From Pedobacter nototheniae (lineage in GTDB: Bacteria > Bacteroidota > Bacteroidia > Sphingobacteriales > Sphingobacteriaceae), in NCBI RefSeq assembly GCF_004335085.1, contig NZ_RQRS01000020.1, forward strand, positions 77,939 through 116,226: a stretch of DNA of 38,288 nucleotides, read 5' to 3'. The notes under the pieces were generated by a model. That model was not told the DNA's origin. It saw nothing but the letters and a program-made list of their open reading frames with translations, and searched no databases. The position numbers and the translations under genes were made by a program. Below are positions 6,747 through 18,200 of this stretch, piece by piece. Every line of letters begins with the position of its first letter. Position 1 is the stretch's first letter.

Positions 6747-9700
6747 TTAATCTTGTTTTATATCAGAAACGTTATTTACATCAATTTCCAGGTTATCTAA
6801 TACCAGCAATGGTAAACTGTTTGTTGTTCCGGTAAGGTTTGAGTAGAAGAAAGCTGAGAAGGTTATTAATCCACAATTAAATATGGGTTGCGTACTTGCG
6901 AACCAAGATAATATGGTTTGGTTTAATGCGTTTACAGCTTCGCCACTGCCATCAACATCTGCTTCGGTAAATAAAGTTGGTGGCATTAAAACAACTGGTA
7001 GCGTAATGTATGGCATTTCGCCAGGCTGCCCACTTGTTGTAAATTTGTACTGCACCAGAATTTTTAAACTAGCTGGTGCGGTAGTTCCATCAGGCGCTAG
7101 CAATAATTTACTTAGCAAATTGCAGATGTAATTTTTTAATAGCTTTTGATCTGGTGCAGGTGGTTGTAACTCAAATGTATTATTTAAATTTAATGATGGC
7201 ATAATTGGGTTATTAAACCTGCTTAGCGGTGTAGAATAAATAAACTCAGGCGCAGTAGGGTATTTGCCTAGTGTTGAGTTTCTTTCAATCCATAAGCCTG
7301 CCCATGCATTTTGAATCAATAATACACTTAGATTTTTGAAGGAAATGTTTCGTGATCTTAAATTAACACCATCTTTAAAGCTTAGGTATTCTTTTTTACC
7401 ATCAATAAGCTTATAATACCTTAAAATTACCTCTTTATATTGCTCCGGATCTTGATCTATCGGGATTGGTAAAGGATCAATACAATTTATTTCATTACAG
7501 TAATACCATTCTGGTGTCCAGTCATCAATCCCAATTTCAGGGAAATAAACATAAGAAATTGCTTTATCTCCTGAAACTACAGACCACTTACTAATGCTAA
7601 TTTGGAATAATGCATTCTCAGAGTCAGCGGCAGAAGAAGATTCTGTAACCTCAAAAGCTGCAGTAATAACTTCTAGTGTAGCCATAAAGTTGGCTCTAAA
7701 ATCTTTCGTATAAAGGTTTAACCAAGCATCACTTACATTATTAGCTAAATCGCTGTAAGAATTGAGCATTTTAGTTAACGTTTTCAGCTCATCGCTACTT
7801 GTATCTTTGCTTACATTTGGCAGTTTTGTTTTAAAATAATCTGTAAAATCGCTAGCAACATTCTCGAATTGGGCAAGTTGAGCAAATAAAGCTTTTTGCT
7901 TAGGGCTTAAGCTTTTTGAATCTTGCAAGGCTGATATTTTTTCAGGATCAGCGTTAAAATAAACTTCAAAGTTATAACTGTCTTGCGCAACAAAGTGATC
8001 TAAAGTATAATCGAATGAGAAATTGCTCAGTTTAGCATCTTCGATAGTAATTTTATCTCTTTCGGTACTTTCTATTTTTGGACTAAAAATCTGACTTCCA
8101 TAAACTGGTAAAGCTGGATATTGCCTTAACGGAATAGGAATTTCTGTATCAGCCATTGTGTTGTAAGCAACATCAAAAGGAAGAATAAAATTTAACCATT
8201 CAGAAATTTCATAATTATTTAAACCATCAGGTAAATTGGTGGCGTTTTCTTTTAATTTTTGAATATTAAACTCTGCATGTGTAATATTATACTGAACAGG
8301 AACGACAATATTAGAAGATAGTGATGGGGTTTTAGCTTCAAAAGTATAAGTTAAATAAGATTCTGCTTGTTCTTGTGCTCCTGCAAAGTTTTTAAGTGGA
8401 ATTTTTGCTGTAGAGAATGAATAGCTTTTTGCATCATCAGCAAATTGATTATTTACAAATGGTTTACCATAATAATTTGGTGCTATTTGTTGGGCATTAT
8501 TTGGATAAGGGGTGTCAATATCAACACGGTATTGTACCACGGTGTTAATCATGTATCCATTGTAAAGGTTAATGAGCAATTGCTGCCTTATTTTTTCTGT
8601 TGCCAGGGATAAGCCCGTTTCCTGCTGATTTGGATTTAAAAGAATTGGAATAGTTTGCAAGCCAATTGCATCTGCTACAGTTTGTTTTGCTTTTAATAAA
8701 TTTGCCAAAATACCTTTATCATCAGCACTGCCATTTAAATGGTCAATCATTGTAATTGGTAAACTCATATCAGAGCCCAGTATGGATTCTATATTTTGTA
8801 AAAAGTTTTGTGCCCACACTTCTGAATCGATTCCACTAAAATTGCGTTGGCTGCTTCCTGCTTGACTTCCTGTATAAAAATCAAAATCATGTATTTCTAT
8901 ATTTTGTAGCCCAAAAAGGAAGTTTGCTAAAGGTTGTGGAGCATAATAATTTGCTTCACTGTAATTAACGGCGCAAGCAATACCATTTTGTTTATCGTTG
9001 GTATTTTTTATTCTAACAACCCATAATTCTTCGTTGTGGGTATTGGTTAAAGTATTGTTTTTCTCACCTACGTAGGTTGCGGCAACTTTAAATTGCTGGC
9101 TATCAAATGCCTCTTCAAAATTTAAGGCGAAATTTCTAAGTGCTAAAGATTTATCGGTCGTATTTGCGCCATTTGGGGCAGGCAAATCAGAAGCTTTTGG
9201 TTTAACCGAGCTAGTAATCTGTTGTACACCTGGTGCATAAACGGCTACTCCGTTATTGTTAAAAATAAATTGAGGATCAATTAATTCCGTAGATCTTGAG
9301 ATTAGCAAATTTATAGCGAGTGCAAATATATCTTGTTGGTTTACAGGGTTAATAAGGCTACTAAATACATAACTATAACTATAAATTTCAGGATTAGGAT
9401 TTTCAGGGCTTTGATATTGATTGTAAAGATCCGGGTTGGCAATAAATTTCTGTATCCAGGTGGTTGTGGTATTGATAAAGGTTAATACGCCATTTTTTAA
9501 GTCTTGCTGGGCAGGAGCGAGCGGGTAAAGTGTATCAGGATTAGTAGATATTTTAAGATTAATGCTTACATCGGTCTGAATTATTTGATCGAGAATGCCC
9601 ATGTAAATTTTTAAGCTTTCTCTTGCCTGCTCAACTACAGCAGCTTTAAGGTTTTGAACATCAGGATCTGCCGGATTAAAGCTGTACTTATCTCCTGGTA

Positions 9701-12700
9701 TAAAATGGAAAGTTAAATTAAAGTTATCATTCGAATTAGCTAAAGCCTTAAAGAAATAATAATCAGTGGTTAACGATGGCCAGGTAGAAAAAGGTATTAA
9801 CTGATCGAAGTATAAAATTTTATAATTTACATTATTTATTGGCCCATTAAAAATATTGCCATAGTTATCTTGCCAATTAAAACCTATTGAAACCGATTCT
9901 CCCAAACCTGTATAAACCGAGGTAGCTTGTCCGTTATAAAACTTACGCACAGGCATTGCTTTGCTATAATGCCAATCATTATTGGCGTTATTTGGATTTT
10001 TAGTGGGACTAACCGGTGTTACAGATTGCAGATTATTAAAATGTTTACCATCACCGTTAACGGCATAATTCAATAAATTATATTGTATCTGAAGATCGTA
10101 AGCATAGTTATCCGAATTATTTTTTTCAGTGGCGAATAAATCATCAGGGTTTTCCCTTTCTAACTCAAAACCAACATTTCCAGGTTTAATTACTGCACTT
10201 CTGATAATCTGATTTTGAATTAACATTTGATTTAACTGCGCAGGTGTAGCAGATTGTATATCAGACTTCCACTCTCCAAAAAGAAGCGATTGAGAAGTGT
10301 CAATGTTTTGATATACACCAGCCATATTCATATAAGCAGTTACCTGATTTTTTGGTAGATTTTTATATTGAATTAGCAGATAAATTTCTCCATTTCCATT
10401 TTTATCAAATATCGATTCAGGCAAAGTATCTCCATCCAAATCATAGTACAAATAATATCCACCAGTACGTACTAAAGATGATTTCCATAAACGTGATATA
10501 AAATCAATAGGAGTGGTATTGCTTATTTTATTATTATTTGCCCTTGTAGCAAGTTTTAAGGTATCTGGGTTGGTTTCTGTAGAAAGATTAGTATTAATCA
10601 GAAGTAGTAAAAGTTTGCTAAAATCATCGGAGCGTAATGCTCTAGCTTCGTCATTATCAGGGTTTGATGCATATAAAATACTTACAGAATCTAATAAGTT
10701 ATCTATTTTATCAGCTCTGAGTAAAGCTGTTAAAGTTTCTATACCACTTGCATCGGTACCAAATACTTCAAAAGTGCGTTCATTTATTTTTTCTTTAGCC
10801 TGATTACTTACCTTTTTTATTGTTATCGGAACCATTGTGCCATAAAAATAATTGTCGGTAGGTAGCGGATTTACTTCACGTGCTGCATCAGGCTTGGTTT
10901 GCACGGCGAGTTTTAAATCAACCAAAGGACTACTACTTCCGATTCCTGATAAAGATGATGGGAAATTCCAAATCGATGGGATAGGAATGCGACCAAAGGC
11001 ACTCCATGAAATTGGATTTGAAAATGCAAATACCCGACTTTGATCTTTATACAATTGAATAGCGGTTGGTCCTTTGTCAATTTTAGGTGTAAAACCAATT
11101 GTTTGGAAAGCATAAACTCTATCAATTTCTTGTTGGCTTAATGTGTATTGAATGCTGTTTACATCAAAGCCTTGCCCGTTAAAAGTTAGCCAGTTTAAAG
11201 CTGTTTCCTGATCTGTTGGTTTACTGAGCGAAAGGCTATAACTAAATTTAGTTGGGTCGGTAATTACTGGCATCGTTAACTGCTGCCCAGTTAATTCATA
11301 AAGCCCGTTTAATATTTGTCCAGGATTGCCATTAATAACTTCTGGTAACCTTAAACCATGCAATGCAAATCTGCTCGCACTTCCACCTGCTTTAGAAAAA
11401 CCATTGCTTTGATAAACAGCATTTAAGATAGTTTGTACACTTAGCGATTGCACATTGGTGATAAAGAAGGTTGCATCATTTTGTAGGATATTTGCCCCAA
11501 GGTTTACCTCTGCAATTGTATCTAAATCAACGTTGTAAGCTGTTGCCAAGGATAAGAAAGTGCTTTCTTTTTCAATTATAACGTTAAAATAAGGCAGACT
11601 AACTAAACTAAATGTTTCAAGTATAAGCTTAGTTTTGTTGTTCTCCATTACATCAGCCAATTCACTTAAAGTTAAAGATTGACTTGTTTTAATTGAATTG
11701 AAGGTATCATTTGGTAAAATATCATAATTCTGGTCTTTAATCTCAATGCTTGCGCCCGTCTTAAACATCATGGTGTTTAAGTTATTATTAATGAAATCGA
11801 GATTCCAGTTTGTGCCGCTGTTTATATATTGATGAGATTTTTGTAGGGTTTCAAAAGTATCAGTAACTGTTAAGGTATATTCAACTCCAGGAATTATTAT
11901 GTTTTTACCCGTTGCCAAAATGCCTTCAACAGCTTTATTGGCTAGCACAATAGACTCTGCACTAACTTTAAATGCATTTGCCATTGCAGAAAGCGTGTTA
12001 TCTGCATTTTTAGGTAAAATATAGTTGTATACTTCCAGGTTTTCCTGTGCTGATTGCAGAAGTGATTTTACCAATAACTGGAAATAATCTGTAAACATTA
12101 GCGTAGCCATGGATTCAGTCAGTTCATTTTGAACGGATTTTATACTGGTAGGGTCGCTATCTGTAAATTGAGATACCAATTCTAAAACCTTAGCAATGTA
12201 GATCTCGTTAACAGAATTAAACGTGCTGAAATTAACTACACGATTACTTGCAGAATCTGTCATTAGCAAATCTGGAATCATCGGGAAAACCGTTAACGGT
12301 AAGGTTTGCTCTTTAGTTCCTTGTGCTTCAATAATATTTAGTACAAACAATTCTTTAATAAAATTAATTAACTGTTTATAGTTAAATGAAACATTACTGG
12401 TTTCGCCTGCAGGTTGATTTAAGGTATTAATAATTTCATCAATCTGTTTTGCAGAAATTTGATCGCTCAGTAAATCCGTAAATGAAGTGTTTTGCGGCTG
12501 CCCACTTGACGCTGCATTTAATACCCATGATAAAATACTGATACACAGTTTTTCAAATGCTTTCAGTTCACCATCAGAATTAAGTGAATTTTGATCAATA
12601 ACATAATTTGTTAATGGGGTATTATTATCGTTTTCAGCAAAAAGAGATGCAATTCCAACTGTTTTTTGTGCTTGCGCAGGCTTTGAAGCGCTAAAGAACG

Positions 12701-14363
12701 GTATAAAGTAAATGTCTAATTTTTGTGGCGTATTTAAGGTAACCAGGCTGTCCCAATTTAGGGGGATAGTGGCTGTTTCATTAACATTTAGGCGGTATAA
12801 GAAATCTTTCGCTCTAATTGGTTTCCATTGGGCAGGCCCAGAAGAGCCAATTGTAAATTGCTCTCTGATGGTTGCGCTAAAGGATAAATGTATCCGGATG
12901 GAGAAAAAGCCCAGGCTTATTTTTACGGTAAGCTGAATAGAAACTCCAGCTTCAAAAGCAAGTAAAATTGGTTCTGCAGCTTCAATGGTTACTGTGGCTT
13001 GTGCATAAACAATAATATCTAATGTGGCTGATATAATGGCAAAATTTACTGAACCAAAAATATGCCCAACTATGCCAAATGTTCCTTTTAGTTTGTAATA
13101 AAGATCAGGATCTGATGGATTAACATGGCTGGTTGGATAAGGTTTAAACCAACCCAACGTACCTTCAACTATACCATAAAAAACTATGGTTAAACCTGCT
13201 GAAAGAATGCCCTTGTTAAAGGTTTTACCTAAACCAAGATTCAAACCTATGCCAAATTCTAGTACAGGATTAAAAGTTCCAATATCAGTTTTAGGTACAG
13301 TTAATGAGGTTGATCCGTTTAGTACGGCAAAATAGAAACCACCTGCACCTGTAAAAGGGAATGCCTGAACGGTAAAAGAACGAGAAAAGTCGTTATTGTA
13401 TGGGAAACCCAGATCAATTTTGAAGTTACCATTGGTATATATCCAAATTCCAATAACCGGAAGCGTAATCGATACCGCACCAAATTCTAAATTTCTGATG
13501 CTATCGGGAAGTTTAAGTTCTATTTGATAAACCCCGATATCGTCGGTTATTTTCTTATATAAAATTTCAAATTCAAGCCCGGCAAATACTTTGGCCTTCT
13601 CACCAGAAAGACTTAGGTAAAGCCCGTAAAGCACAGGATCATTAAATACAATTTTAAAGGCTACCGTATTCATAATAACGGCATCAATGGCGAATAACCA
13701 CTGGCTATTGTTGTTGAAATGAAGAGCCTGCGTAAATGGAGGCACAACTGTGCCTGGAGGTGGCTCTTGCATTAATTCCTGTAAACGATTTACAACTTCA
13801 TTTACGTGGTTGTACTTTGAGGCATCTGTAAGTTCTAAATGCTGACCAGCGCCTAAAAAGTTAAGTTTAAATACTGATGGTTTAGGAGTTGGTTGAGGCA
13901 TGCCCTGCGGATCGAGCAAATTAACTCCATCCTTGCCAAATAAATCATCTAGATTGTACTTTAGCCCTAAAAAGTCCAAACTTCCAGTCATGTTAAAATT
14001 TACATCACGAATAGAACGGGCCATTACGCTGAGAGAAGTAATCTCAAAGCCAGGGATTTTAATATTTGTATTGTATTGTATTCCAAATTCAATCGGCTTA
14101 CCCGAAGCTTTGGAAGGTACTTTTAGTTTAAGTTTAAAGTTTTTGATTTCGGCACTCAATATATAACTCCACGGCGCATCAAAATTTAGGGTATAGCTGG
14201 GTTTTACCATATGGATAATACCATTGATAAGTTCGCCCAGTGTAAATTTTGGCATATCCACTTCGAAATTTGTTTCATTAACAGAAAGTGTTCCGGTAAG
14301 GATAAGTGGCTTGCCTGCAAATGTTAAATAAATGCTGGCGCCATATGCGGTTTGATACGACAT
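6747..14363 (-). CDS. Giant 2538-aa protein with degenerate LysM-like repeats, last gene of an uncharacterised operon
   Basis: I do not recognise the family. At about 110 Da per residue the protein would be near 280 kDa. There is no signal peptide. Residues 1-30 (YGASIYLTFAGKPLILTG) match the N-terminus of the 154-aa protein in the same operon. Residues 60-510 are long alternating beta strands rich in Gly, Phe and Ile. About 600-770 is helical. Around 778-970 four degenerate LysM-like units occur (for example YNYILPKNADNTLSAMANAF and, later, YFNVIIEKESTFLSLATAYN), followed by RFALHGLRLP. The middle has a Ca-site-like stretch DLDGDTLPESIFDKNGNGE. The C-terminal third is Asn/Tyr-rich, with NAWAGLWIERNS near the end. 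LysM domains usually bind N-acetylglucosamine polymers, but these copies are diverged. A structural, adhesive or toxin-like role is possible; none is shown. Confidence 0.85.
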   Translation of the reverse strand: MSYQTAYGASIYLTFAGKPLILTGTLSVNETNFEVDMPKFTLGELINGIIHMVKPSYTLNFDAPWSYILSAEIKNFKLKLKVPSKASGKPIEFGIQYNTNIKIPGFEITSLSVMARSIRDVNFNMTGSLDFLGLKYNLDDLFGKDGVNLLDPQGMPQPTPKPSVFKLNFLGAGQHLELTDASKYNHVNEVVNRLQELMQEPPPGTVVPPFTQALHFNNNSQWLFAIDAVIMNTVAFKIVFNDPVLYGLYLSLSGEKAKVFAGLEFEILYKKITDDIGVYQIELKLPDSIRNLEFGAVSITLPVIGIWIYTNGNFKIDLGFPYNNDFSRSFTVQAFPFTGAGGFYFAVLNGSTSLTVPKTDIGTFNPVLEFGIGLNLGLGKTFNKGILSAGLTIVFYGIVEGTLGWFKPYPTSHVNPSDPDLYYKLKGTFGIVGHIFGSVNFAIISATLDIIVYAQATVTIEAAEPILLAFEAGVSIQLTVKISLGFFSIRIHLSFSATIREQFTIGSSGPAQWKPIRAKDFLYRLNVNETATIPLNWDSLVTLNTPQKLDIYFIPFFSASKPAQAQKTVGIASLFAENDNNTPLTNYVIDQNSLNSDGELKAFEKLCISILSWVLNAASSGQPQNTSFTDLLSDQISAKQIDEIINTLNQPAGETSNVSFNYKQLINFIKELFVLNIIEAQGTKEQTLPLTVFPMIPDLLMTDSASNRVVNFSTFNSVNEIYIAKVLELVSQFTDSDPTSIKSVQNELTESMATLMFTDYFQLLVKSLLQSAQENLEVYNYILPKNADNTLSAMANAFKVSAESIVLANKAVEGILATGKNIIIPGVEYTLTVTDTFETLQKSHQYINSGTNWNLDFINNNLNTMMFKTGASIEIKDQNYDILPNDTFNSIKTSQSLTLSELADVMENNKTKLILETFSLVSLPYFNVIIEKESTFLSLATAYNVDLDTIAEVNLGANILQNDATFFITNVQSLSVQTILNAVYQSNGFSKAGGSASRFALHGLRLPEVINGNPGQILNGLYELTGQQLTMPVITDPTKFSYSLSLSKPTDQETALNWLTFNGQGFDVNSIQYTLSQQEIDRVYAFQTIGFTPKIDKGPTAIQLYKDQSRVFAFSNPISWSAFGRIPIPSIWNFPSSLSGIGSSSPLVDLKLAVQTKPDAAREVNPLPTDNYFYGTMVPITIKKVSNQAKEKINERTFEVFGTDASGIETLTALLRADKIDNLLDSVSILYASNPDNDEARALRSDDFSKLLLLLINTNLSTETNPDTLKLATRANNNKISNTTPIDFISRLWKSSLVRTGGYYLYYDLDGDTLPESIFDKNGNGEIYLLIQYKNLPKNQVTAYMNMAGVYQNIDTSQSLLFGEWKSDIQSATPAQLNQMLIQNQIIRSAVIKPGNVGFELERENPDDLFATEKNNSDNYAYDLQIQYNLLNYAVNGDGKHFNNLQSVTPVSPTKNPNNANNDWHYSKAMPVRKFYNGQATSVYTGLGESVSIGFNWQDNYGNIFNGPINNVNYKILYFDQLIPFSTWPSLTTDYYFFKALANSNDNFNLTFHFIPGDKYSFNPADPDVQNLKAAVVEQARESLKIYMGILDQIIQTDVSINLKISTNPDTLYPLAPAQQDLKNGVLTFINTTTTWIQKFIANPDLYNQYQSPENPNPEIYSYSYVFSSLINPVNQQDIFALAINLLISRSTELIDPQFIFNNNGVAVYAPGVQQITSSVKPKASDLPAPNGANTTDKSLALRNFALNFEEAFDSQQFKVAATYVGEKNNTLTNTHNEELWVVRIKNTNDKQNGIACAVNYSEANYYAPQPLANFLFGLQNIEIHDFDFYTGSQAGSSQRNFSGIDSEVWAQNFLQNIESILGSDMSLPITMIDHLNGSADDKGILANLLKAKQTVADAIGLQTIPILLNPNQQETGLSLATEKIRQQLLINLYNGYMINTVVQYRVDIDTPYPNNAQQIAPNYYGKPFVNNQFADDAKSYSFSTAKIPLKNFAGAQEQAESYLTYTFEAKTPSLSSNIVVPVQYNITHAEFNIQKLKENATNLPDGLNNYEISEWLNFILPFDVAYNTMADTEIPIPLRQYPALPVYGSQIFSPKIESTERDKITIEDAKLSNFSFDYTLDHFVAQDSYNFEVYFNADPEKISALQDSKSLSPKQKALFAQLAQFENVASDFTDYFKTKLPNVSKDTSSDELKTLTKMLNSYSDLANNVSDAWLNLYTKDFRANFMATLEVITAAFEVTESSSAADSENALFQISISKWSVVSGDKAISYVYFPEIGIDDWTPEWYYCNEINCIDPLPIPIDQDPEQYKEVILRYYKLIDGKKEYLSFKDGVNLRSRNISFKNLSVLLIQNAWAGLWIERNSTLGKYPTAPEFIYSTPLSRFNNPIMPSLNLNNTFELQPPAPDQKLLKNYICNLLSKLLLAPDGTTAPASLKILVQYKFTTSGQPGEMPYITLPVVLMPPTLFTEADVDGSGEAVNALNQTILSWFASTQPIFNCGLITFSAFFYSNLTGTTNSLPLLVLDNLEIDVNNVSDIKQD

Positions 14364-14387
14364 AAGTTTTATTGTGTGGCCATGATA

Positions 14388-14804
14388 TTAACCTGTTTTT
14401 GTTACTTTAATTTGAAATCCAACCCCATCAATAGTTATGTTTCCTAAAAGTGATGTCCCTTCACTTATTTTGACCGCAATCAGGAAAGAAACTTGGTCGA
14501 TAGGGTGGATTTCGAGGATTTGCATAAAGGCAATTTGATTGGATGCCTTTAATACAGAGAGCGCAGGTATAATTTCTTCAATTTTTTTTGTAATACTGTT
14601 TAAACATTCCTGAGCATTAATAAATGTTCCTGCCTCACCTAACTGTCCGGCAACGCTCGTAATGGCTTTGTCCGCTGCCGAAAAAATAACAGGATCGGCA
14701 GAGAGCGACGGCACCGTATAATAGCAAATTAGCTTTTCAGCTGTTTTAGCTACCAACGGAATTTCACGTCCTTCTAAAGTTATGGTGGTGCAGATATCAG
14801 GCAT
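14388..14804 (-). CDS. Small operon protein, paralogue-like to the 154-aa neighbour
   Basis: This 138-aa protein has no signal peptide and no family I recognise. Its C-terminus (LGNITIDGVGFQIKVTKTG) matches the C-terminus of the upstream 154-aa protein (LGPITLDGVSFNIALTQTA) at most positions, so the two look like diverged copies of one small beta-rich subunit. The central part (residues 45-100) is predicted helical by eye. The gene starts 2 bases after the stop of the 154-aa gene and ends 24 bases before the giant gene, a spacing that suggests coupled translation and fixed stoichiometry. Cysteines at residues 5, 27 and 67 have no obvious metal-binding spacing. Confidence 0.8.
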   Translation of the reverse strand: MPDICTTITLEGREIPLVAKTAEKLICYYTVPSLSADPVIFSAADKAITSVAGQLGEAGTFINAQECLNSITKKIEEIIPALSVLKASNQIAFMQILEIHPIDQVSFLIAVKISEGTSLLGNITIDGVGFQIKVTKTG

Positions 14805-14806
14805 GT

Positions 14807-15271
14807 TTAGGCAGTTTGAGTTAATGCGATATTGAAAGAAACGCCATCAAGCGTAATTGGGCCAAGTGTATTGCCTGTAGTTAATTTCAAGCCCATACCA
14901 AAACTGTATTTACCATCTTTAGCTGTATCTGATGATGGCGGTTGAATCACAAATTCTGTAATCACCAATTCTGATGTCAGGATTTGCTTTAGTACAGGTA
15001 AATTGCTTAAACTGTCAATCTGCGCAGTAACAGTATCAACAGAAATACCTGTAGCATCACTAAATTTATTTAAAATTAAGCTCAGCGCATCTTTAATCTG
15101 CCCTAAACTAACAGCAGTATAAAAAGATTCAGAAACATAAGAAAATCTTGGTATTTTAAGATTTGCGGCTGTTAGCATAATTTGCGAATCGCCGAAGGTT
15201 AAATAAACTGCACCACCATACGTTGTTGCGTAAGTTGATGTGCCGGTTGTAGTTAAGTTTTTAGAAGCCAT
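14807..15271 (-). CDS. Small operon protein sharing its N-terminus with the giant protein
   Basis: This 154-aa protein has no signal peptide. Residues 17-37 (YGGAVYLTFGDSQIMLTAAN, starting at Tyr18) align with residues 7-26 of the 2538-aa protein (YGASIYLTFAGKPLILTGTL). The C-terminus (ITLDGVSFNIALTQTA) aligns with that of the 138-aa protein. It therefore links the small proteins and the giant into one related set, possibly subunits that share an assembly interface. The middle (residues 55-105) is helical and Leu/Ser-rich. It lies 17 bases after the 1187-aa gene and 2 bases before the 138-aa gene. Function unknown. Confidence 0.82.
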   Translation of the reverse strand: MASKNLTTTGTSTYATTYGGAVYLTFGDSQIMLTAANLKIPRFSYVSESFYTAVSLGQIKDALSLILNKFSDATGISVDTVTAQIDSLSNLPVLKQILTSELVITEFVIQPPSSDTAKDGKYSFGMGLKLTTGNTLGPITLDGVSFNIALTQTA

Positions 15272-15288
15272 TTTTTTAGTTTTAAGAT

Positions 15289-18200
15289 TTATAGGAGTAT
15301 GTTGTTTAAGTTTTTGCTTTTTTCTTTTTCGGCCTGATAAGCACCGAACCAGCCCAAATTGCCTTTTGTAGCATCAGCAGTATTTCCATCGGGGTTGCCA
15401 AATAAATAGAAAATAGTATTTCCGGATCTTGGTAGTTTTAAACCCATTAAAGAAAGTCCTATTTGCGTAAATACCATTGCGTATTGAGGCTTTTCACCAT
15501 CAGTAGCAGGTGTGTTAATAAACATAATGGAGCCGACGGCGAATTTTAAAATTCCTTGTAAACTAAAACCTTTATCAGGCTTACTACCGCTGAATGGCAT
15601 TTTTATGAAAACCTGTGCACGATTACCAGCCAAGCCAGGACTCCAAGCGAGCAAAATTTCTGCATTAAACCCAATCTTAGCAGTTAAGGCACCCATTGAT
15701 CCTAAGTTTACATTAAACCTGAGTGCATACCAGGTGCTTGAAAGCGATAAAGTTGCCAGCGGAGCATCCACAGGAATATAAGATAAAGATGCCGGAGTTA
15801 CCGCAGGCGTACCTTTTGCAGCTGTAGCAGGACTATTGTAAAGTAAATTTGTTAAATCAAGCGGAAAATGCGGTACAAGACTATCTGGGCGTGTCATCGC
15901 ATTATTTTTACCGAAAACTATCCCAGCCGGCTCAAAGCTAAATGCTTTTTTAGGGGTATGATCTGATCCTAAAATATTTAGATTGAACTTCATATTCAGA
16001 ATTAAATTGCTGAATGGTAGCGAAGTGTAAGAAAACATGTCAAAGTTTTCTAACTGATTAAATGCCAAGTTTCCACTTATGTAAAATCTAGTAGTTATAT
16101 CAGCGGCATCGGTTTCATCTACAGTAGCCAATTGCACCGAAAGTACATTTACATTAGATAAAGCTACGCTGCTTAAATTTAACGTATTAGTATTTGCTAT
16201 GGAAAATGAATAACCCGTATTGCCATTTCTTTTATCGTATAAGCCATCCATCACAATGCTGTACTGATTGATAGAGCCATTTTTTGGATTAGATTCTGAA
16301 ACTACCGGTTCGTTGAAGAGCGCATTTAAATTAAGCTGAATTTTAGATTTAAAGTCTTTAATAACAGATTTATCAAAAAGAACTTGTAATTCAAGCACCT
16401 TAAAATCAAAGTCGCCAGGGGCAAGCGGCAAAGGAACTGGTGGTATAATTTTCTTTTGAATATATGCCTCGTAGGTTTCGTTAAAGTAATTAATTAAACC
16501 AAACATGGAACTTTTAAAGTTTACATCAAGTTTGTTTTCTGCTGTTAAACCTATGTGGTTGGCTTCTATACCAAAGTGATGTGCAGTAAATCTCGATGCA
16601 TTAATACCTGCCAATATAGCTTTGATTTCTTTTGGTAAATTGGTTAAATCGATAGTAGCCTGAAGGCAAAGAATACCATTCCAATCTTTATTGGTTACTA
16701 TATTTACAAAGTTGTAAAACGGACTATTTTTGCCATCTCTATCCACTGCTTGCTTTGCGATATCAATGTAATCTAAAATCCATTTAGTAAGGTCAGGGAG
16801 TTTATTTGGCTTATTGAAGTTTAGAGGATCTGTCCAAAGTTTCTGATTTTTAATTCGCTCCTCAATAGAATAATTGCAGAATTTAAAAATAACAATATTG
16901 TTAAAGCCCGTTTTACCTGTCCATTTATTTTGTCCAGTAATATCTAATATAAATGGCCATGCAGCAACATCAATTTTATTTTGAAAATAGGTATTGTAAA
17001 AATCACTATGATTTGGAACAGGATTGCTAATTACTAGAAATTGCTCATTGGTTTGGAAAGCTTCCTGTAAACCCGTTTCAGCACCATCTGTATCAATGTT
17101 TTTAAACATTAAAGGTTGTACAATTTCATTATCATCAGCAGAAACCGTTGGATTTGCTAATGTTAAACTTTGCCATGCCGATTGATCTTCAGTTAAATTA
17201 ACCAGCAGACCCTGAGGTGTCGTGCTTAAATTTACATCATTAGTGATTACCGCTTTTAAGGTTTTTCTTTTTAAACCTTTATAAATTTTATTTGCAGTCG
17301 CTATAGCCTGTTTCCTCGCTGGATTTAAAATTTGTATTTCAAATTGTCTGATGGTTTCCTGATTGTAATAACCGGGATCACCTTTTTTTCGCATGCCTAA
17401 ATAGGGCGTACTTATAGCAGAACTTGCCAGCGGGAAATACGATTGTTGATGATTGCTCAGGTTTGAAGAGGCTACTTCAGCGTAACCTAAAATGCCAGCT
17501 GTTTCACCGGGATTAAATAAAGCTGCGCCTTCAGGCTGAGAGTGGTAAAAAATAGGAGCAGAGCCATTTTGGGATGATTTTTTAAACGAAAACCAGGCTG
17601 TGGTAAATTCACTACTTAAAAGTGGTAGATCATTTACCTCATTTTGGGCATTAAGAATTGGAAAAACCTTTGCAAAGGCAGCTTGGTTGTTTTTAAAACT
17701 AATCAAGTCACCTTCATAAATTTCATTTTTTCCAGTGAAACTGATGGTTTCAGTTCCCGAAACGCCACAAAGTAGCCTGTTTTGAATAATGCTCTGCTCC
17801 GTTGAGCATCCGTTAATCAGTACAAAGTCTCCTGCGATTGTCCAATAATACCTCGATTTACCAGTATTTAACTGATCGGGCGACTTACAGAAAACAAGAA
17901 TAGAATTTGAACTGCTTGCTACGGCTATGAGTTTACCGTAGCTTGTAGGGATATTCGTATATAGGGATGAAGACTGTTCGAATTTGAAACTGGTGTAATC
18001 CTGATTAAATATAGCGCCAGGATGAAATAACGCATTGAAATTTAGGATGTTTGTGTTGCTGAAAAGTTGATAAGTTATTTCGGTAACGTTATCATTCTGA
18101 TTAAAGTAATACTTTAATCCTGTAGGCATAATAGTGTAATTATTAGAGCTATTGTAAGGATATAAATCTTGTCCGATTTGATAGTATTGTGGATTATCAA

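Noticed and set aside
6747..14363. Giant protein as an Rhs/Tc or polymorphic toxin
   Set aside because: No YD repeats, no Rhs core signature and no recognisable C-terminal toxin domain or immunity gene beside it.
6747..14363. Type IX secretion of the giant protein
   Set aside because: There is no signal peptide and the C-terminus does not look like a T9SS sorting domain.
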